Shown: positions 15,020 to 22,522 of the stretch, one piece after another
Numbering within the stretch: the first letter of the stretch is position 1
Layout: the number at the start of each line of letters is the position of its first letter
Assembly: GCA_934167935.1 (NCBI GenBank)
Contig: CAKPMH010000018.1
Coordinates: 1-23,041, forward strand
Direction: 5' to 3'
DNA length: 23,041 nucleotides
Source of the DNA: an uncultured Bacilli bacterium
Lineage (GTDB): Bacteria; Bacillota_I; Bacilli_A; RF39; UBA660
The notes under the pieces: model-generated
Told to the model about the DNA's origin: nothing
Databases searched by the model: none
The model's input: the letters and a program-made list of their open reading frames with translations, nothing else
Position numbers and translations under genes: made by a program

Positions 15020-15625
15020 ATGGATATAGAAGAATTAAGAAAAGAAATAAAAAAGAAAAAAAATAAAAAAATGAAAAAAAATGATAATAAATTCGTAAAA
15101 AAAATAAACAAACTTTTAATAACAATACTTATAACATTAACAACTCTTATAACACTTAAAAATAATACTAAATTAAAAACTTTATTTTATGAAAATGTAT
15201 TTACTAAAAATTTTAAATTCGCAACCATAAATAAATTATTTAAAGATAAATTTGGATCTCCTATACCATTTAGTGAGATTATAGAAAAAAAAGAAACTAC
15301 TAAAGTATTTAATGAAAAGTTAGAATATAGTTCTAAATCAAAATATTTAGATGGTGTTAAATTAACAGTATCAAAAAATTATTTAGTTCCTACTTTAGAA
15401 AGTGGAATGGTAGTATTTATAGGAGAAAAAGAAAAATATGGAAATACTGTTATAATAAGCGGTATTGATGGAATAGATATATGGTATTCAAATATAAATG
15501 CTTCTAATTTGAAATTATATGATTATATAGAAAAAGGATCATTTATAGGAGAAGCAAAAGATAATAATATATATTTAGTATATAAAAAAGATGGAAAAGT
15601 ACTTAATTATGAAGAACATCTTTAA
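15020..15625 (+). CDS. spoIVFA: SpoIVFA-like protein with degenerate M23/LytM domain
   Basis: A highly basic N-terminus (about 1-30, mostly Lys) leads to one membrane segment (about 31-48), a linker, and a C-terminal LytM-like beta domain (about 120-201: SGMVVFIGEKEKYGNTVII, then GIDIWYSNI and IEKGSFIGEAK). The metal-binding His and Asp residues of active M23 peptidases are not present, as expected for SpoIVFA, which does not cut peptidoglycan but scaffolds and inhibits the intramembrane protease SpoIVFB in the outer forespore membrane. The next gene is a SpoIVFB-type protease and overlaps by 17 bases, which strongly supports the pairing. GGTGAT lies three bases before the ATG. Confidence 0.75.
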   Translation: MDIEELRKEIKKKKNKKMKKNDNKFVKKINKLLITILITLTTLITLKNNTKLKTLFYENVFTKNFKFATINKLFKDKFGSPIPFSEIIEKKETTKVFNEKLEYSSKSKYLDGVKLTVSKNYLVPTLESGMVVFIGEKEKYGNTVIISGIDGIDIWYSNINASNLKLYDYIEKGSFIGEAKDNNIYLVYKKDGKVLNYEEHL

Positions 15626-16343
15626 AATACATCCACTTTATTATTTAGTTGCGATAATGGCAATATTAACAGGATTATTTAAAGATTTTATCTATATTAC
15701 ATTACTTATATTTATACATGAAGTAGGGCATAATGTAGGAGCCTTAATTTATAATTGGAAAATAAAAAAAGTAGTTATTTTACCATTTGGTGGAATAACT
15801 ATCTTTGATGAATTAATAAATAAAAGTTTAAAAGAAGAATTTGTAATACTAATACTAGGACCATTATTTCAAATTCTTTTTTATTTTATACTATGTATAT
15901 TAAATATAGAAAATGAATTGATAACAGGATACCATTATTCCCTTTTAATATTTAATATGCTACCTATTATACCTTTAGACGGTTCTAAATTATTAAATAT
16001 AATATTAAATAAAATAACAAGTTTTAATAAAAGTCATTTACTAACTATATATATATCTATAATAACAATAATAATTTTAATTATAAAAAAGAAAAATCTA
16101 ATGTTATATATGATAATATTTTTTATATTACTAAAAGTAATAAAAGAATATAAAGAACATAAATATATATTTAATAAATTCTTATTTGAAAGATATAATT
16201 ATAATTTAAAATTTAAAAAAACAAAAATAATAAAAGGAATAAATTTAAAAAAAATGAAAAAAGATTATAAACATCTTTTTTATAAAGAAAAATATTATAC
16301 TGAAAAAGAAATATTAAAAAAATATTTTAATCGAAATATTTGA
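15609..16343 (+). CDS. spoIVFB: SpoIVFB-type site-2 intramembrane zinc protease (M50)
   Basis: About 244 residues with multiple membrane segments carry the M50 zinc site HEVGH (37-41) inside the first helices and the third-ligand motif NMLPIIPLDG (116-125, D124), as in SpoIVFB, which in Bacillus cleaves pro-sigma-K in the mother cell. The N-terminus KIHPLYYL matches the family; I start at the ATG at 15609, since the in-frame ATG at 15591 has no ribosome binding site and precedes a non-family extension. The C-terminal ~80 residues after the membrane part are very basic; Bacillus SpoIVFB has a CBS domain there, which I cannot recognise here. The promoter for rplU overlaps its stop. Confidence 0.85.
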   Translation: MKNIFKIHPLYYLVAIMAILTGLFKDFIYITLLIFIHEVGHNVGALIYNWKIKKVVILPFGGITIFDELINKSLKEEFVILILGPLFQILFYFILCILNIENELITGYHYSLLIFNMLPIIPLDGSKLLNIILNKITSFNKSHLLTIYISIITIIILIIKKKNLMLYMIIFFILLKVIKEYKEHKYIFNKFLFERYNYNLKFKKTKIIKGINLKKMKKDYKHLFYKEKYYTEKEILKKYFNRNI

Positions 16344-16368
16344 CTTTTTAGGCTATTTATGATAAAAT
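16340..16368 (+). promoter_or_regulatory. Promoter of the rplU-prp-rpmA operon
   Basis: TTGACT (16340-16345) and TAAAAT (16363-16368) are 17 bases apart, and a TGA extension precedes the -10 at 16360-16362. It overlaps the last codons and stop of spoIVFB, so the ribosomal genes are transcribed independently of the shape/sporulation genes. Confidence 0.85.
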
Positions 16369-16374
16369 TCTATA

Positions 16375-16460
16375 TTGTGTAGGGCCTCACTCTACAACCA
16401 CACAGAAAAGGTTAAAACTTTAAGTGCCTTAATGGTGAGTCTTAGAAAATATAAGGAGGT
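16375..16460 (+). ncRNA. Putative L21 leader RNA (ribosomal-protein autoregulation)
   Basis: The ~90-base untranslated leader of rplU is markedly less A+T-rich than its surroundings and holds several pairings: TGTAG (16378-16382) with CTACA (16392-16396), AAGGTTAA with TTAAGTGCCTT (16408-16415 and 16420-16430, small bulge), and a longer-range CTCAC (16386-16390) with GTGAG (16435-16439). A structured leader before rplU in low-GC Firmicutes is known as the L21 leader, thought to bind L21 and repress the operon. I infer the match from position and structure; I did not align it to the family model. It ends in an AAGGAGGT ribosome binding site (16453-16460). Confidence 0.7.
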
Positions 16461-16465
16461 AAAAT

Positions 16466-16765
16466 ATGAAAGCTATTATTGAAACAGGTGGAAAACAATA
16501 CTATGTAGAAGAAGGAACTGTTCTTTACATCGAAAAATTAGATGCAGAAAAAGATTCAGAAGTTTCTTTTGAAAATGTTCTTATGGCAAATGGAAAAGCA
16601 GGACGTCCATATGTTAAAGGAGCTAAAGTAGTAGGAAAAGTCTTAAAACACGGTAAAAATAAAAAAGTACTTGTATATAAATATAATGCTAAGAAAAAAT
16701 ATCGTAAAATGCAAGGACATCGTCAACCATATACTAAAGTAGAAATTACAAAAATAAGTGCATAA
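16466..16765 (+). CDS. rplU: 50S ribosomal protein L21
   Basis: At 99 residues, full length for L21. The N-terminus [17 protein letters not shown] and the C-terminal block [19 protein letters not shown] are diagnostic. L21 binds 23S rRNA in the large subunit. Codon use includes more CGT, ATC and CTT than neighbouring genes, as expected for a highly expressed gene. It is first in the rplU-prp-rpmA operon and shares one base with the prp start (TAATG). Confidence 0.98.
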   Translation: MKAIIETGGKQYYVEEGTVLYIEKLDAEKDSEVSFENVLMANGKAGRPYVKGAKVVGKVLKHGKNKKVLVYKYNAKKKYRKMQGHRQPYTKVEITKISA

Positions 16766-17055
16766 TGATTAAAGTTAGTATAAAAAATGACAATATTAAA
16801 GTAGAAGGACATGCAGGATACGGTGTTAAAGGTACAGATATTGTATGTGCTAGCGTAAGCAGTATAATAATTACTACTATAAATGCAATAATTAAGATAG
16901 ACAGTGATGCCATTAATTATAAACAAGATGAGGGATTTATAGAAGTAAACATTTTAAAACATAATAAATATATAGATATTTTAATAGAAAATATGATATC
17001 TTTATTAAAAGAATTAGAAATACAATATAAAAAAAATATAAAAATTTATGAATAG
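16765..17055 (+). CDS. prp: Ribosomal-processing cysteine protease Prp
   Basis: This 96-residue protein (YsxB family) has the catalytic pair H16 in EGHAGYG and C28 in DIVCASVS. Prp removes the N-terminal extension of ribosomal protein L27 before assembly into the 50S subunit. Its gene lies between rplU and rpmA as in other Firmicutes, and the downstream L27 carries a matching extension, so enzyme and substrate are both present. The start overlaps the rplU stop by one base, which makes the stoichiometry depend on reinitiation. Confidence 0.95.
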   Translation: MIKVSIKNDNIKVEGHAGYGVKGTDIVCASVSSIIITTINAIIKIDSDAINYKQDEGFIEVNILKHNKYIDILIENMISLLKELEIQYKKNIKIYE

Positions 17056-17066
17056 GAGGTAATCTC

Positions 17067-17354
17067 GTGAAATTATTATTTTTAGATATCCAACTTTTCG
17101 CTCATAAAAAAGGACAAGGTTCAACTAAAAATGGTCGTGATTCAGAATCAAAAAGACTTGGTGCAAAAGCAGCAGATGGTGAATTTGTAACAGGTGGATC
17201 AATTATATACCGTCAACGTGGAACAAAGATTTATCCAGGTACTAACGTAGGAATTGGTAGTGATGATACTATATATGCAAAAGTAGATGGAATCGTTAAA
17301 TTTGAAAGACGCGGAAAAGATAAAAAACAAGTAAGTGTTTATAAAGAAGTGTAG
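17067..17354 (+). CDS. rpmA: 50S ribosomal protein L27 with cleavable N-terminal extension
   Basis: The 95-residue protein begins [11 protein letters not shown], then [15 protein letters not shown], the canonical mature L27 N-terminus that reaches the peptidyl-transferase centre. The first 11 residues are the Firmicute-type extension; Prp is expected to cut after F11. [16 protein letters not shown] and [11 protein letters not shown] complete the family pattern. The start is GTG, supported by a perfect AGGAGGT six bases upstream (17054-17060). A terminator follows directly. Confidence 0.97.
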   Translation: MKLLFLDIQLFAHKKGQGSTKNGRDSESKRLGAKAADGEFVTGGSIIYRQRGTKIYPGTNVGIGSDDTIYAKVDGIVKFERRGKDKKQVSVYKEV

Positions 17355-17381
17355 TTAGATTAATTTCTAACTTTTTCTTTT
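17353..17381 (+). terminator. Rho-independent terminator after rpmA
   Basis: A 7-bp stem AGTTAGA (17353-17359) with TCTAACT (17366-17372), six-base loop, is followed by TTTTCTTTT. It overlaps the rpmA stop codon. Confidence 0.82.
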
Positions 17382-17400
17382 AATTTATATTAAAAATGTT

Positions 17401-17420
17401 ATCCTACTAATAGTAGGATG
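17401..17420 (+). promoter_or_regulatory. Hairpin containing the ribosome binding site of the gene at 17427
   Basis: ATCCTAC (17401-17407) and GTAGGAT (17413-17419) form a perfect 7-bp stem around the loop TAATA. The only Shine-Dalgarno-like bases for the next gene, TAGGATG, lie in the right arm, about six bases before the ATG at 17427. Folding would hide the site. The short T run after it (GTTTTGT) also allows a weak terminator reading. Confidence 0.6.
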
Positions 17421-17426
17421 TTTTGT

Positions 17427-17720
17427 ATGAATGAAGATGTAGATGTAATAATTTATGATGAAAATTACTTATACAAAATAAAAAATAATTATCCTATAAA
17501 TATCATATACTCATTAGAAGCCAATAGCTTAGAAATAGAAAAAATAATGAATTATTTTAGAAAAATTAAAATAGATGTAATTAATGAATTATTAGTATTT
17601 AATTTAACAATATTTTTACTTACATTTAAAGAAGTAAAAGAAACATTTGAAAAATATGATATAGATGAGTTAGTTGCTAAAATTAATGATGACTACATGT
17701 ATATAGAAAAAATATTTTAA
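17427..17720 (+). CDS. Small acidic protein of unknown function
   Basis: I do not recognise this 97-residue protein. It is soluble-looking, with predicted alternation of strand (VDVIIYDENYLYKI) and helices (LEIEKIMNYFRKI, ELLVFNLTIFLLTFKEV) and an acidic tail (YDIDELVAKINDDYMYIEK). ATG 17427 is preferred over the in-frame ATG at 17418, because the latter has no room for a ribosome binding site. It occupies the place of spo0B between rpmA and obg in Bacillus, but shows no Spo0B features: it is half the size and lacks a histidine (no His is present at all). It is flanked by terminators, so it is its own small unit, with a hairpin over its translation start. Confidence 0.7.
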   Translation: MNEDVDVIIYDENYLYKIKNNYPINIIYSLEANSLEIEKIMNYFRKIKIDVINELLVFNLTIFLLTFKEVKETFEKYDIDELVAKINDDYMYIEKIF

Positions 17721-17739
17721 AAATAAAAGAAATTGTATA

Positions 17740-17772
17740 AAATATTTAGATTATTTTCTAAATATTTTTTTT
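17740..17772 (+). terminator. Rho-independent terminator after the gene at 17427
   Basis: A perfect 11-bp stem, AAATATTTAGA (17740-17750) with TCTAAATATTT (17757-17767), loop TTATTT, continues into T residues to 17772. Confidence 0.87.
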
Positions 17773-17779
17773 AAAATTA

Positions 17780-17788
17780 TGTTATAAT
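17780..17788 (+). promoter_or_regulatory. Extended -10 promoter for gpmI-trpS
   Basis: TGT plus consensus TATAAT (17783-17788) lies 17 bases before the gpmI start. The -35 position falls in the terminator stem and has no match, so this is probably an extended -10 promoter. Confidence 0.62.
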
Positions 17789-17805
17789 AATAAAGAGGCG
17801 ATTAT

Positions 17806-19317
17806 ATGAAAAAAACACTTGTACTTTGTATATTAGACGGATGTGGAATAAGGAAAGAAAGTTATGGTAATGCATTTTTAAATGCTAAAAAAGAAACATT
17901 TGATTATTTAACTAAAAATTATCCTAATACAACTCTAGAAGCATCAGGAAAACTAGTTGGATTACCAGCCGGACAAATGGGAAATTCAGAAGTAGGGCAT
18001 ATGAATATAGGAGCCGGAAGAATAGTTTATCAACCACTTGAGCTTATAAATGAATCAATTGAAACAAAGGAATTTTATAATAATGAAGAATTACTAAAAG
18101 TAATAAGAATGACAAAAGAAAAAAAATCCAAATTACATATAATGGGTTTAATAAGTGATGGAGGAATACATTCACATATAAATCATTTAATGGCAATAAT
18201 AGATTTATGTAAAAGAGAAAACGTAAAAGAAGTATACTATCATTTGTTTACTGATGGTAGAGACACAAGTGTATGTAGTGGAATAAATTTTGTAAAAAAA
18301 TTGGAAGATAAAATAAAAGAAACTAATATAGGAAATATTGCAACTATATCAGGAAGATATTATGCTATGGATAGAGATAATAATTATGATAGATTAAAGC
18401 TTGCATATGATGCAATTGTATCAGGTATAGGTGAAAAATTTGTAAAGCCATATGATTTATTTAATAAATCATATAGTAATAATATAACTGATGAATTTAT
18501 AAAACCAAGTGTTATAAACGATGGTAAATTAAGTGATAATGATGGAATAATAGTATTTAACTATAGACCAGATAGATTAAGAGAGATGTGTACAGCTCTA
18601 ACTAATCCAAGTATGGTAGACATGAAAACAGTAAAATTAAATAATATTAAATTAGTGTCTATGATGCCAATTACAGATACAGTAATAGGAAGTACTGCTT
18701 TTAAAAATCAAGATTTAGAAAATACATTAGGTGTATATATTGATTCTTTAGGATTAAATCAATTACGAATAGCTGAAACAGAAAAATATGCACATGTAAC
18801 TTATTTCTTTGATGGAGGAGAAGAAATAAATTTAAAAAATTCTAAAAGAATACTTGTAAATTCTCCTAAAGTAGCAACTTATGATTTAAAACCAGAAATG
18901 AGTGCTATGGAAGTAACAGATAGATTAATAGAAGAATTAGATAAAGATTACTTAGATTTAGTTGTACTAAATTTTGCTAATGGCGATATGGTTGGACATA
19001 CAGGTGTATATGAAGCCGCAATAAAAGCAGTAGAATTTATGGACAAATGTTTAAAAAGAATATATAATAAAATAACTGAAATTGATGGAACATTAATAGT
19101 AACTGCTGATCATGGAAATTGTGATATCATGATTAATAAAGATGGTACACCTTGTACAACGCATACAACAAATAGAGTACCATTTATAGTTACAAATAAA
19201 AATATAAAACTAAAAGAAGGAAAATTAGCTGATATAGCACCAACTATATTAAGTTTATTAAACTTACCAATTCCATCACAATTTAGTGGAGAATCACTTA
19301 TAGTAGGAGAAGATTAA
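17806..19317 (+). CDS. gpmI: 2,3-bisphosphoglycerate-independent phosphoglycerate mutase
   Basis: The 503-residue cytoplasmic enzyme interconverts 3- and 2-phosphoglycerate in glycolysis and needs two Mn ions but no cofactor. D11 (ILDGCGIR) and S61 (MGNSEVGHMNIGAGR), the phosphoserine nucleophile, are in place, as are HLFTDGRDT, ISGRYYAMDRDNN, and the C-terminal metal site TADHGNCD (D435, H436) followed by HTTNRVPF. Length is normal for the family. The ribosome binding site AGGCGAT lies just upstream. trpS starts two bases after the stop, so the two share a transcript; no functional link is obvious. The usual glycolytic neighbours (gapA, pgk, tpiA) are absent. Confidence 0.97.
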   Translation: MKKTLVLCILDGCGIRKESYGNAFLNAKKETFDYLTKNYPNTTLEASGKLVGLPAGQMGNSEVGHMNIGAGRIVYQPLELINESIETKEFYNNEELLKVIRMTKEKKSKLHIMGLISDGGIHSHINHLMAIIDLCKRENVKEVYYHLFTDGRDTSVCSGINFVKKLEDKIKETNIGNIATISGRYYAMDRDNNYDRLKLAYDAIVSGIGEKFVKPYDLFNKSYSNNITDEFIKPSVINDGKLSDNDGIIVFNYRPDRLREMCTALTNPSMVDMKTVKLNNIKLVSMMPITDTVIGSTAFKNQDLENTLGVYIDSLGLNQLRIAETEKYAHVTYFFDGGEEINLKNSKRILVNSPKVATYDLKPEMSAMEVTDRLIEELDKDYLDLVVLNFANGDMVGHTGVYEAAIKAVEFMDKCLKRIYNKITEIDGTLIVTADHGNCDIMINKDGTPCTTHTTNRVPFIVTNKNIKLKEGKLADIAPTILSLLNLPIPSQFSGESLIVGED

Positions 19318-19318
19318 A

Positions 19319-20299
19319 ATGAAGAGAATATTAACAGGATTGCAACCAAGTGGAGAGTTAACCCTAGGTAGTTTAATTGGAGGAATAAGAGGAATCATTA
19401 AATATCAAGATATATATGATTCATTTATGTTTGTACCTGATATGCATGCAATAACAGTAGAACAAGATCCAAATCTTTTAAAAGAAAGAATAAGAAAAAA
19501 TGTAGCCCTTTATATGGCATGTGGATTAGATCCTAAAAAAAATACTATTTATATTCAATCAGAAAATTTATATCATGCTAACTTATCTTGGATATTAGAA
19601 TGTAATACATATATAGGAGAAGCATCAAGGATGACACAATTTAAAGAAAAAAGTGCGAATAAAAAAAATGTAAGTGTAGGACTTTTTACATATCCAATTC
19701 TTATGGCATCAGATATTCTTTTATATGATGCTGATATAGTACCAACAGGAATAGATCAAAAACAACATGTAGAATTAGCTCGTAACCTAGCATCAAGATT
19801 TAATAATAAATATGGTGAAACATTTAAATTACCAGAACCAATGATACCTGAAGTTGGAGCTAAAATAAAAGACTTACAAGATCCAACTAAAAAAATGAGT
19901 AAATCAAGTGAAAATAAAAAAGGTATAATTTATTTACTAGATGACGAAAAAGATATAAGGAAAAAAATAATGAGTGCTGTAACAGATAGTGAAGGAAAAG
20001 TTTACTATGACACAGAAAATAAACCTGGTATATCTAATTTACTTACAATATATTCATGTTTAAAAGAAATTTCTATAGAAGATACATGTACTTATTTTAA
20101 AGACAGTAATTATGGTAATTTAAAAAAAGAAGTAGCAGACGTTGTAGTAGAAAAATTAAATGAAATAAAGAAAAAATATAATGAAATAATAAATAGTAAT
20201 GAATTAGATAAAATATTAGATGATGGACATAAAAAAGTAGAAGAAATAGCTAAATTAAAATATGAAGAAGTTAGAAAAAAAGTAGGTCTAGGAAGATAA
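19319..20299 (+). CDS. trpS: Tryptophanyl-tRNA synthetase
   Basis: The 326-residue class I synthetase charges tRNA-Trp. The N-terminal GLQPSGELTLGS is the family's HIGH region (Bacillus-type enzymes have TLGN; here S18 replaces Asn). DMHAITVEQDP, the tRNA/ATP region YIGEASRMTQFKEKS, the specificity block PILMASDILLYDADIVPTGIDQKQH, and KMSKS (192-196) are all present. The helical C-terminus ends in the usual VRKKVGL. An AGGAGA site (19305-19310) lies inside the end of gpmI. There is no T-box leader, since it follows gpmI directly and a terminator comes after it. Confidence 0.97.
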   Translation: MKRILTGLQPSGELTLGSLIGGIRGIIKYQDIYDSFMFVPDMHAITVEQDPNLLKERIRKNVALYMACGLDPKKNTIYIQSENLYHANLSWILECNTYIGEASRMTQFKEKSANKKNVSVGLFTYPILMASDILLYDADIVPTGIDQKQHVELARNLASRFNNKYGETFKLPEPMIPEVGAKIKDLQDPTKKMSKSSENKKGIIYLLDDEKDIRKKIMSAVTDSEGKVYYDTENKPGISNLLTIYSCLKEISIEDTCTYFKDSNYGNLKKEVADVVVEKLNEIKKKYNEIINSNELDKILDDGHKKVEEIAKLKYEEVRKKVGLGR

Positions 20300-20327
20300 T
20301 AAAAGGTCATAAAAACCTTTTATTTTT
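20298..20327 (+). terminator. Rho-independent terminator after trpS
   Basis: A 10-bp stem AATAAAAGGT (20298-20307) with ACCTTTTATT (20315-20324), 7-base loop, is followed by T residues to 20327. It overlaps the stop codon. Confidence 0.88.
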
Positions 20328-20340
20328 AAGCTTATTCGTG

Positions 20341-20346
20341 TATAAT
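20341..20346 (+). promoter_or_regulatory. -10 element of the obg-truB promoter
   Basis: A consensus TATAAT, directly preceded by TG, lies 23 bases before the obg start. The -35 region overlaps the trpS terminator and has no good match. Confidence 0.5.
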
Positions 20347-20369
20347 ACTTATAGAAAAAAGGTGATATT

Positions 20370-21647
20370 ATGTTTATAGATGAAGTAATAGTAGAATTAT
20401 ATGCAGGAAATGGTGGAGATGGCTGCATGGCCTTCAAAAGAGAAAAATATGTACCAATGGGAGGACCATTTGGAGGAAATGGTGGAAAAGGTAGCGATAT
20501 AATATTTGAAGTAGATGAAGGTTTAAATACTTTAATAGATTTAAGATATAAAAGAATTATTAAAGGATTAAAAGGAACTAATGGACAAGGAAGTGCTAAA
20601 CACGGAGCAAATGCAAAAGATATAATAATAAAAGTTCCACTTGGAACCGTTGTAACAGATACAGAAACCAACTTAATAATAGCTGATTTAACTAAAAAAG
20701 GTGATAGAGTAGTAGTTGCATATGGTGGTAGAGGTGGAAGAGGAAATATGGCTTTTGCAACTCGTTCAAACCCAGCACCAGCTTATGCTGAAAATGGTGA
20801 ACCAGGAGAAGTAAAAAAAGTTAAAGTAGAACTTAAACTTCTTGCTGATGTGGGCTTAGTTGGAATGCCAAGTGTTGGTAAGTCAACATTAATATCTAAA
20901 ATTTCATCTTCGAAACCAAAAATTGCTGCATATCACTTTACGACATTAACACCAAATCTTGGAGTTGTAAAATCTCCAAATAATAAATCATTTGTGGTAG
21001 CTGATTTACCAGGACTTATAAAAGGAGCAAGCTTAGGTGAAGGACTTGGAGATAAATTTTTAAAGCATATAGAAAGAACAAGAGTAATTGCCCATGTAAT
21101 AGATATGAGTGGATTTGAAGGAAGAAATCCTTATGATGATTATTTAACAATAAATAAAGAACTTGAAAATTTTAATAAAGATTTATTAAAAAAACCTCAA
21201 ATAATAATTGCAAGTAAAATGGATATTGAAGGTTCAGAAGAAAATTTAAAAAAATTTAAAGAAAATATCAAAGATATAAAAATATTTCCAATAAGTGCCA
21301 TAACAGGTACTGGACTTAAAGATGTGTTAATAGAACTTGCTAATATGTTAGATAAAATAGAAAAAAAACCACTATATGAAGAAGAAAAATTTGAAAGTCA
21401 TATTTTATATAAATTTAAAAAAGAACAACCATTTACAATTGAAAATGATAATGGTGTATGGGTAATAAAGGGTGAAGAAGTTGAAAAGTTATATAGAATG
21501 ACTAGATTTACAACTGATGAAGCAGCTCTTAGATTTTCAAATAAATTAAGAAAAATGGGAATTGATGATAAGTTAAAAGAATTAGGTGCAAAAGATTCTG
21601 ATACGGTAAGAATATTAGATATAGAATTTGAATATAAAGAGGTATAA
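20370..21647 (+). CDS. obg: GTPase Obg (CgtA)
   Basis: The 425-residue protein has the three Obg parts: the glycine-rich N-terminal fold (1-158, for example YAGNGGDGCMAFKREKYVP and GGRGGRGNMAF), the GTPase domain with G1 GMPSVGKST (165-173, K171), switch II DLPGLIKGAS (D212 onward) and the ASKMD specificity loop, and a C-terminal OCT domain (about 345-425). Obg binds the 50S subunit late in assembly and senses ppGpp; in Bacillus it also influences sporulation and stress signalling. It lies downstream of rpmA as in Bacillus, but gpmI-trpS and a small gene have come between. GGTGAT precedes the ATG by three bases. Confidence 0.98.
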   Translation: MFIDEVIVELYAGNGGDGCMAFKREKYVPMGGPFGGNGGKGSDIIFEVDEGLNTLIDLRYKRIIKGLKGTNGQGSAKHGANAKDIIIKVPLGTVVTDTETNLIIADLTKKGDRVVVAYGGRGGRGNMAFATRSNPAPAYAENGEPGEVKKVKVELKLLADVGLVGMPSVGKSTLISKISSSKPKIAAYHFTTLTPNLGVVKSPNNKSFVVADLPGLIKGASLGEGLGDKFLKHIERTRVIAHVIDMSGFEGRNPYDDYLTINKELENFNKDLLKKPQIIIASKMDIEGSEENLKKFKENIKDIKIFPISAITGTGLKDVLIELANMLDKIEKKPLYEEEKFESHILYKFKKEQPFTIENDNGVWVIKGEEVEKLYRMTRFTTDEAALRFSNKLRKMGIDDKLKELGAKDSDTVRILDIEFEYKEV

Positions 21648-21648
21648 T

Positions 21649-22509
21649 ATGGATGGAATCTTACTTATAAATAAGGAAAAAGATTATACAAGTAGAGATG
21701 TTGTAAATATAATATCAAAAATATTTAATACAAAAAAAGTAGGGCATACAGGAACTCTTGATCCAATTGCAACAGGAGTACTTGTTATATGTATAGGTAG
21801 TTCAACAAAATTAGTAGAATATTTAACGTCAACTTATAAAGAGTATGAAGCAGAAATAGTTTTTGGTATAAAAACTGATACAAAAGATATAACAGGAAAA
21901 ATATTAAAAGATGAAGATTGCTTATTAAAAAAAGAAGAAATTAAAAATACTTTAATTAAAATGACAAAAAAGTATTACCAGGAAGTACCTATATATTCAG
22001 CTGTTAAAGTAAATGGAAAAAAACTATATCAATATGCAAGAGAAAATAAAGAAGTTGAACTTCCAAAAAGACTTGTCGATATAAAAATGCTAGAACTTTT
22101 AGATTTAAAATATGAAAATAATAAAACAATTATAAAAATAAAAACACTTGTTAGTAAAGGAACATATATAAGAAGTTTAATAGAAGATATAGCAACTAAT
22201 TTAGATGCAGTAGCAACCATGAAAAATTTAAAAAGAACAAAACAAGGTAATTTTGATATAAAAGATTGTTATACTATAGAAGAAGTAAAAAATAATAAAT
22301 ATAAATTGATAACAAAAGAAGAAGCATTAAAAGATTTGTATACAGTAGAAGTAGATGAATATTTAGAAAAAAAAATAAGAAATGGATGTATTTTAGATAA
22401 TATTTATAATAAAGATTTGATTTTATTTAAAAAAGATGGTAAAATAATAGCCTCTTATAAAAGTTATCTAAAAGAAGAAGGAAAAATTAAACCAGATAAA
22501 ATGTTTTAA
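21649..22509 (+). CDS. truB: tRNA pseudouridine-55 synthase TruB
   Basis: The 286-residue enzyme makes pseudouridine 55 in the T-loop of tRNAs. MDGILLINKEKDYTSRDVV and VGHTGTLDPIATGVL with catalytic D38 are diagnostic; VPIYSAVKVNGKKLYQYAR and GTYIRSLIEDIA follow in order. The C-terminal ~50 residues may be a short PUA-like tail. An in-frame ATG at 21628 lies inside obg and adds seven residues before the family's start; ATG 21649, with AGAGG at 21638-21642, is preferred. It begins two bases after the obg stop. In many Firmicutes truB sits with rbfA and infB; here it is with obg, another ribosome/tRNA maturation gene. Confidence 0.96.
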   Translation: MDGILLINKEKDYTSRDVVNIISKIFNTKKVGHTGTLDPIATGVLVICIGSSTKLVEYLTSTYKEYEAEIVFGIKTDTKDITGKILKDEDCLLKKEEIKNTLIKMTKKYYQEVPIYSAVKVNGKKLYQYARENKEVELPKRLVDIKMLELLDLKYENNKTIIKIKTLVSKGTYIRSLIEDIATNLDAVATMKNLKRTKQGNFDIKDCYTIEEVKNNKYKLITKEEALKDLYTVEVDEYLEKKIRNGCILDNIYNKDLILFKKDGKIIASYKSYLKEEGKIKPDKMF

Positions 22510-22522
22510 AGGGGATGATAAA

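Noticed and set aside
17427..17720. Spo0B homologue, from its position between rpmA and obg
   Set aside because: The protein has no histidine and is about half the length, so it cannot be a phosphotransferase of that type.
1882..20671. Open frames on the minus strand, up to 183 codons (for example 8889-9440)
   Set aside because: They lie antisense inside well-supported genes, have low-complexity hydrophobic translations typical of reversed AT-rich coding sequence, and lack ribosome binding sites and family motifs.
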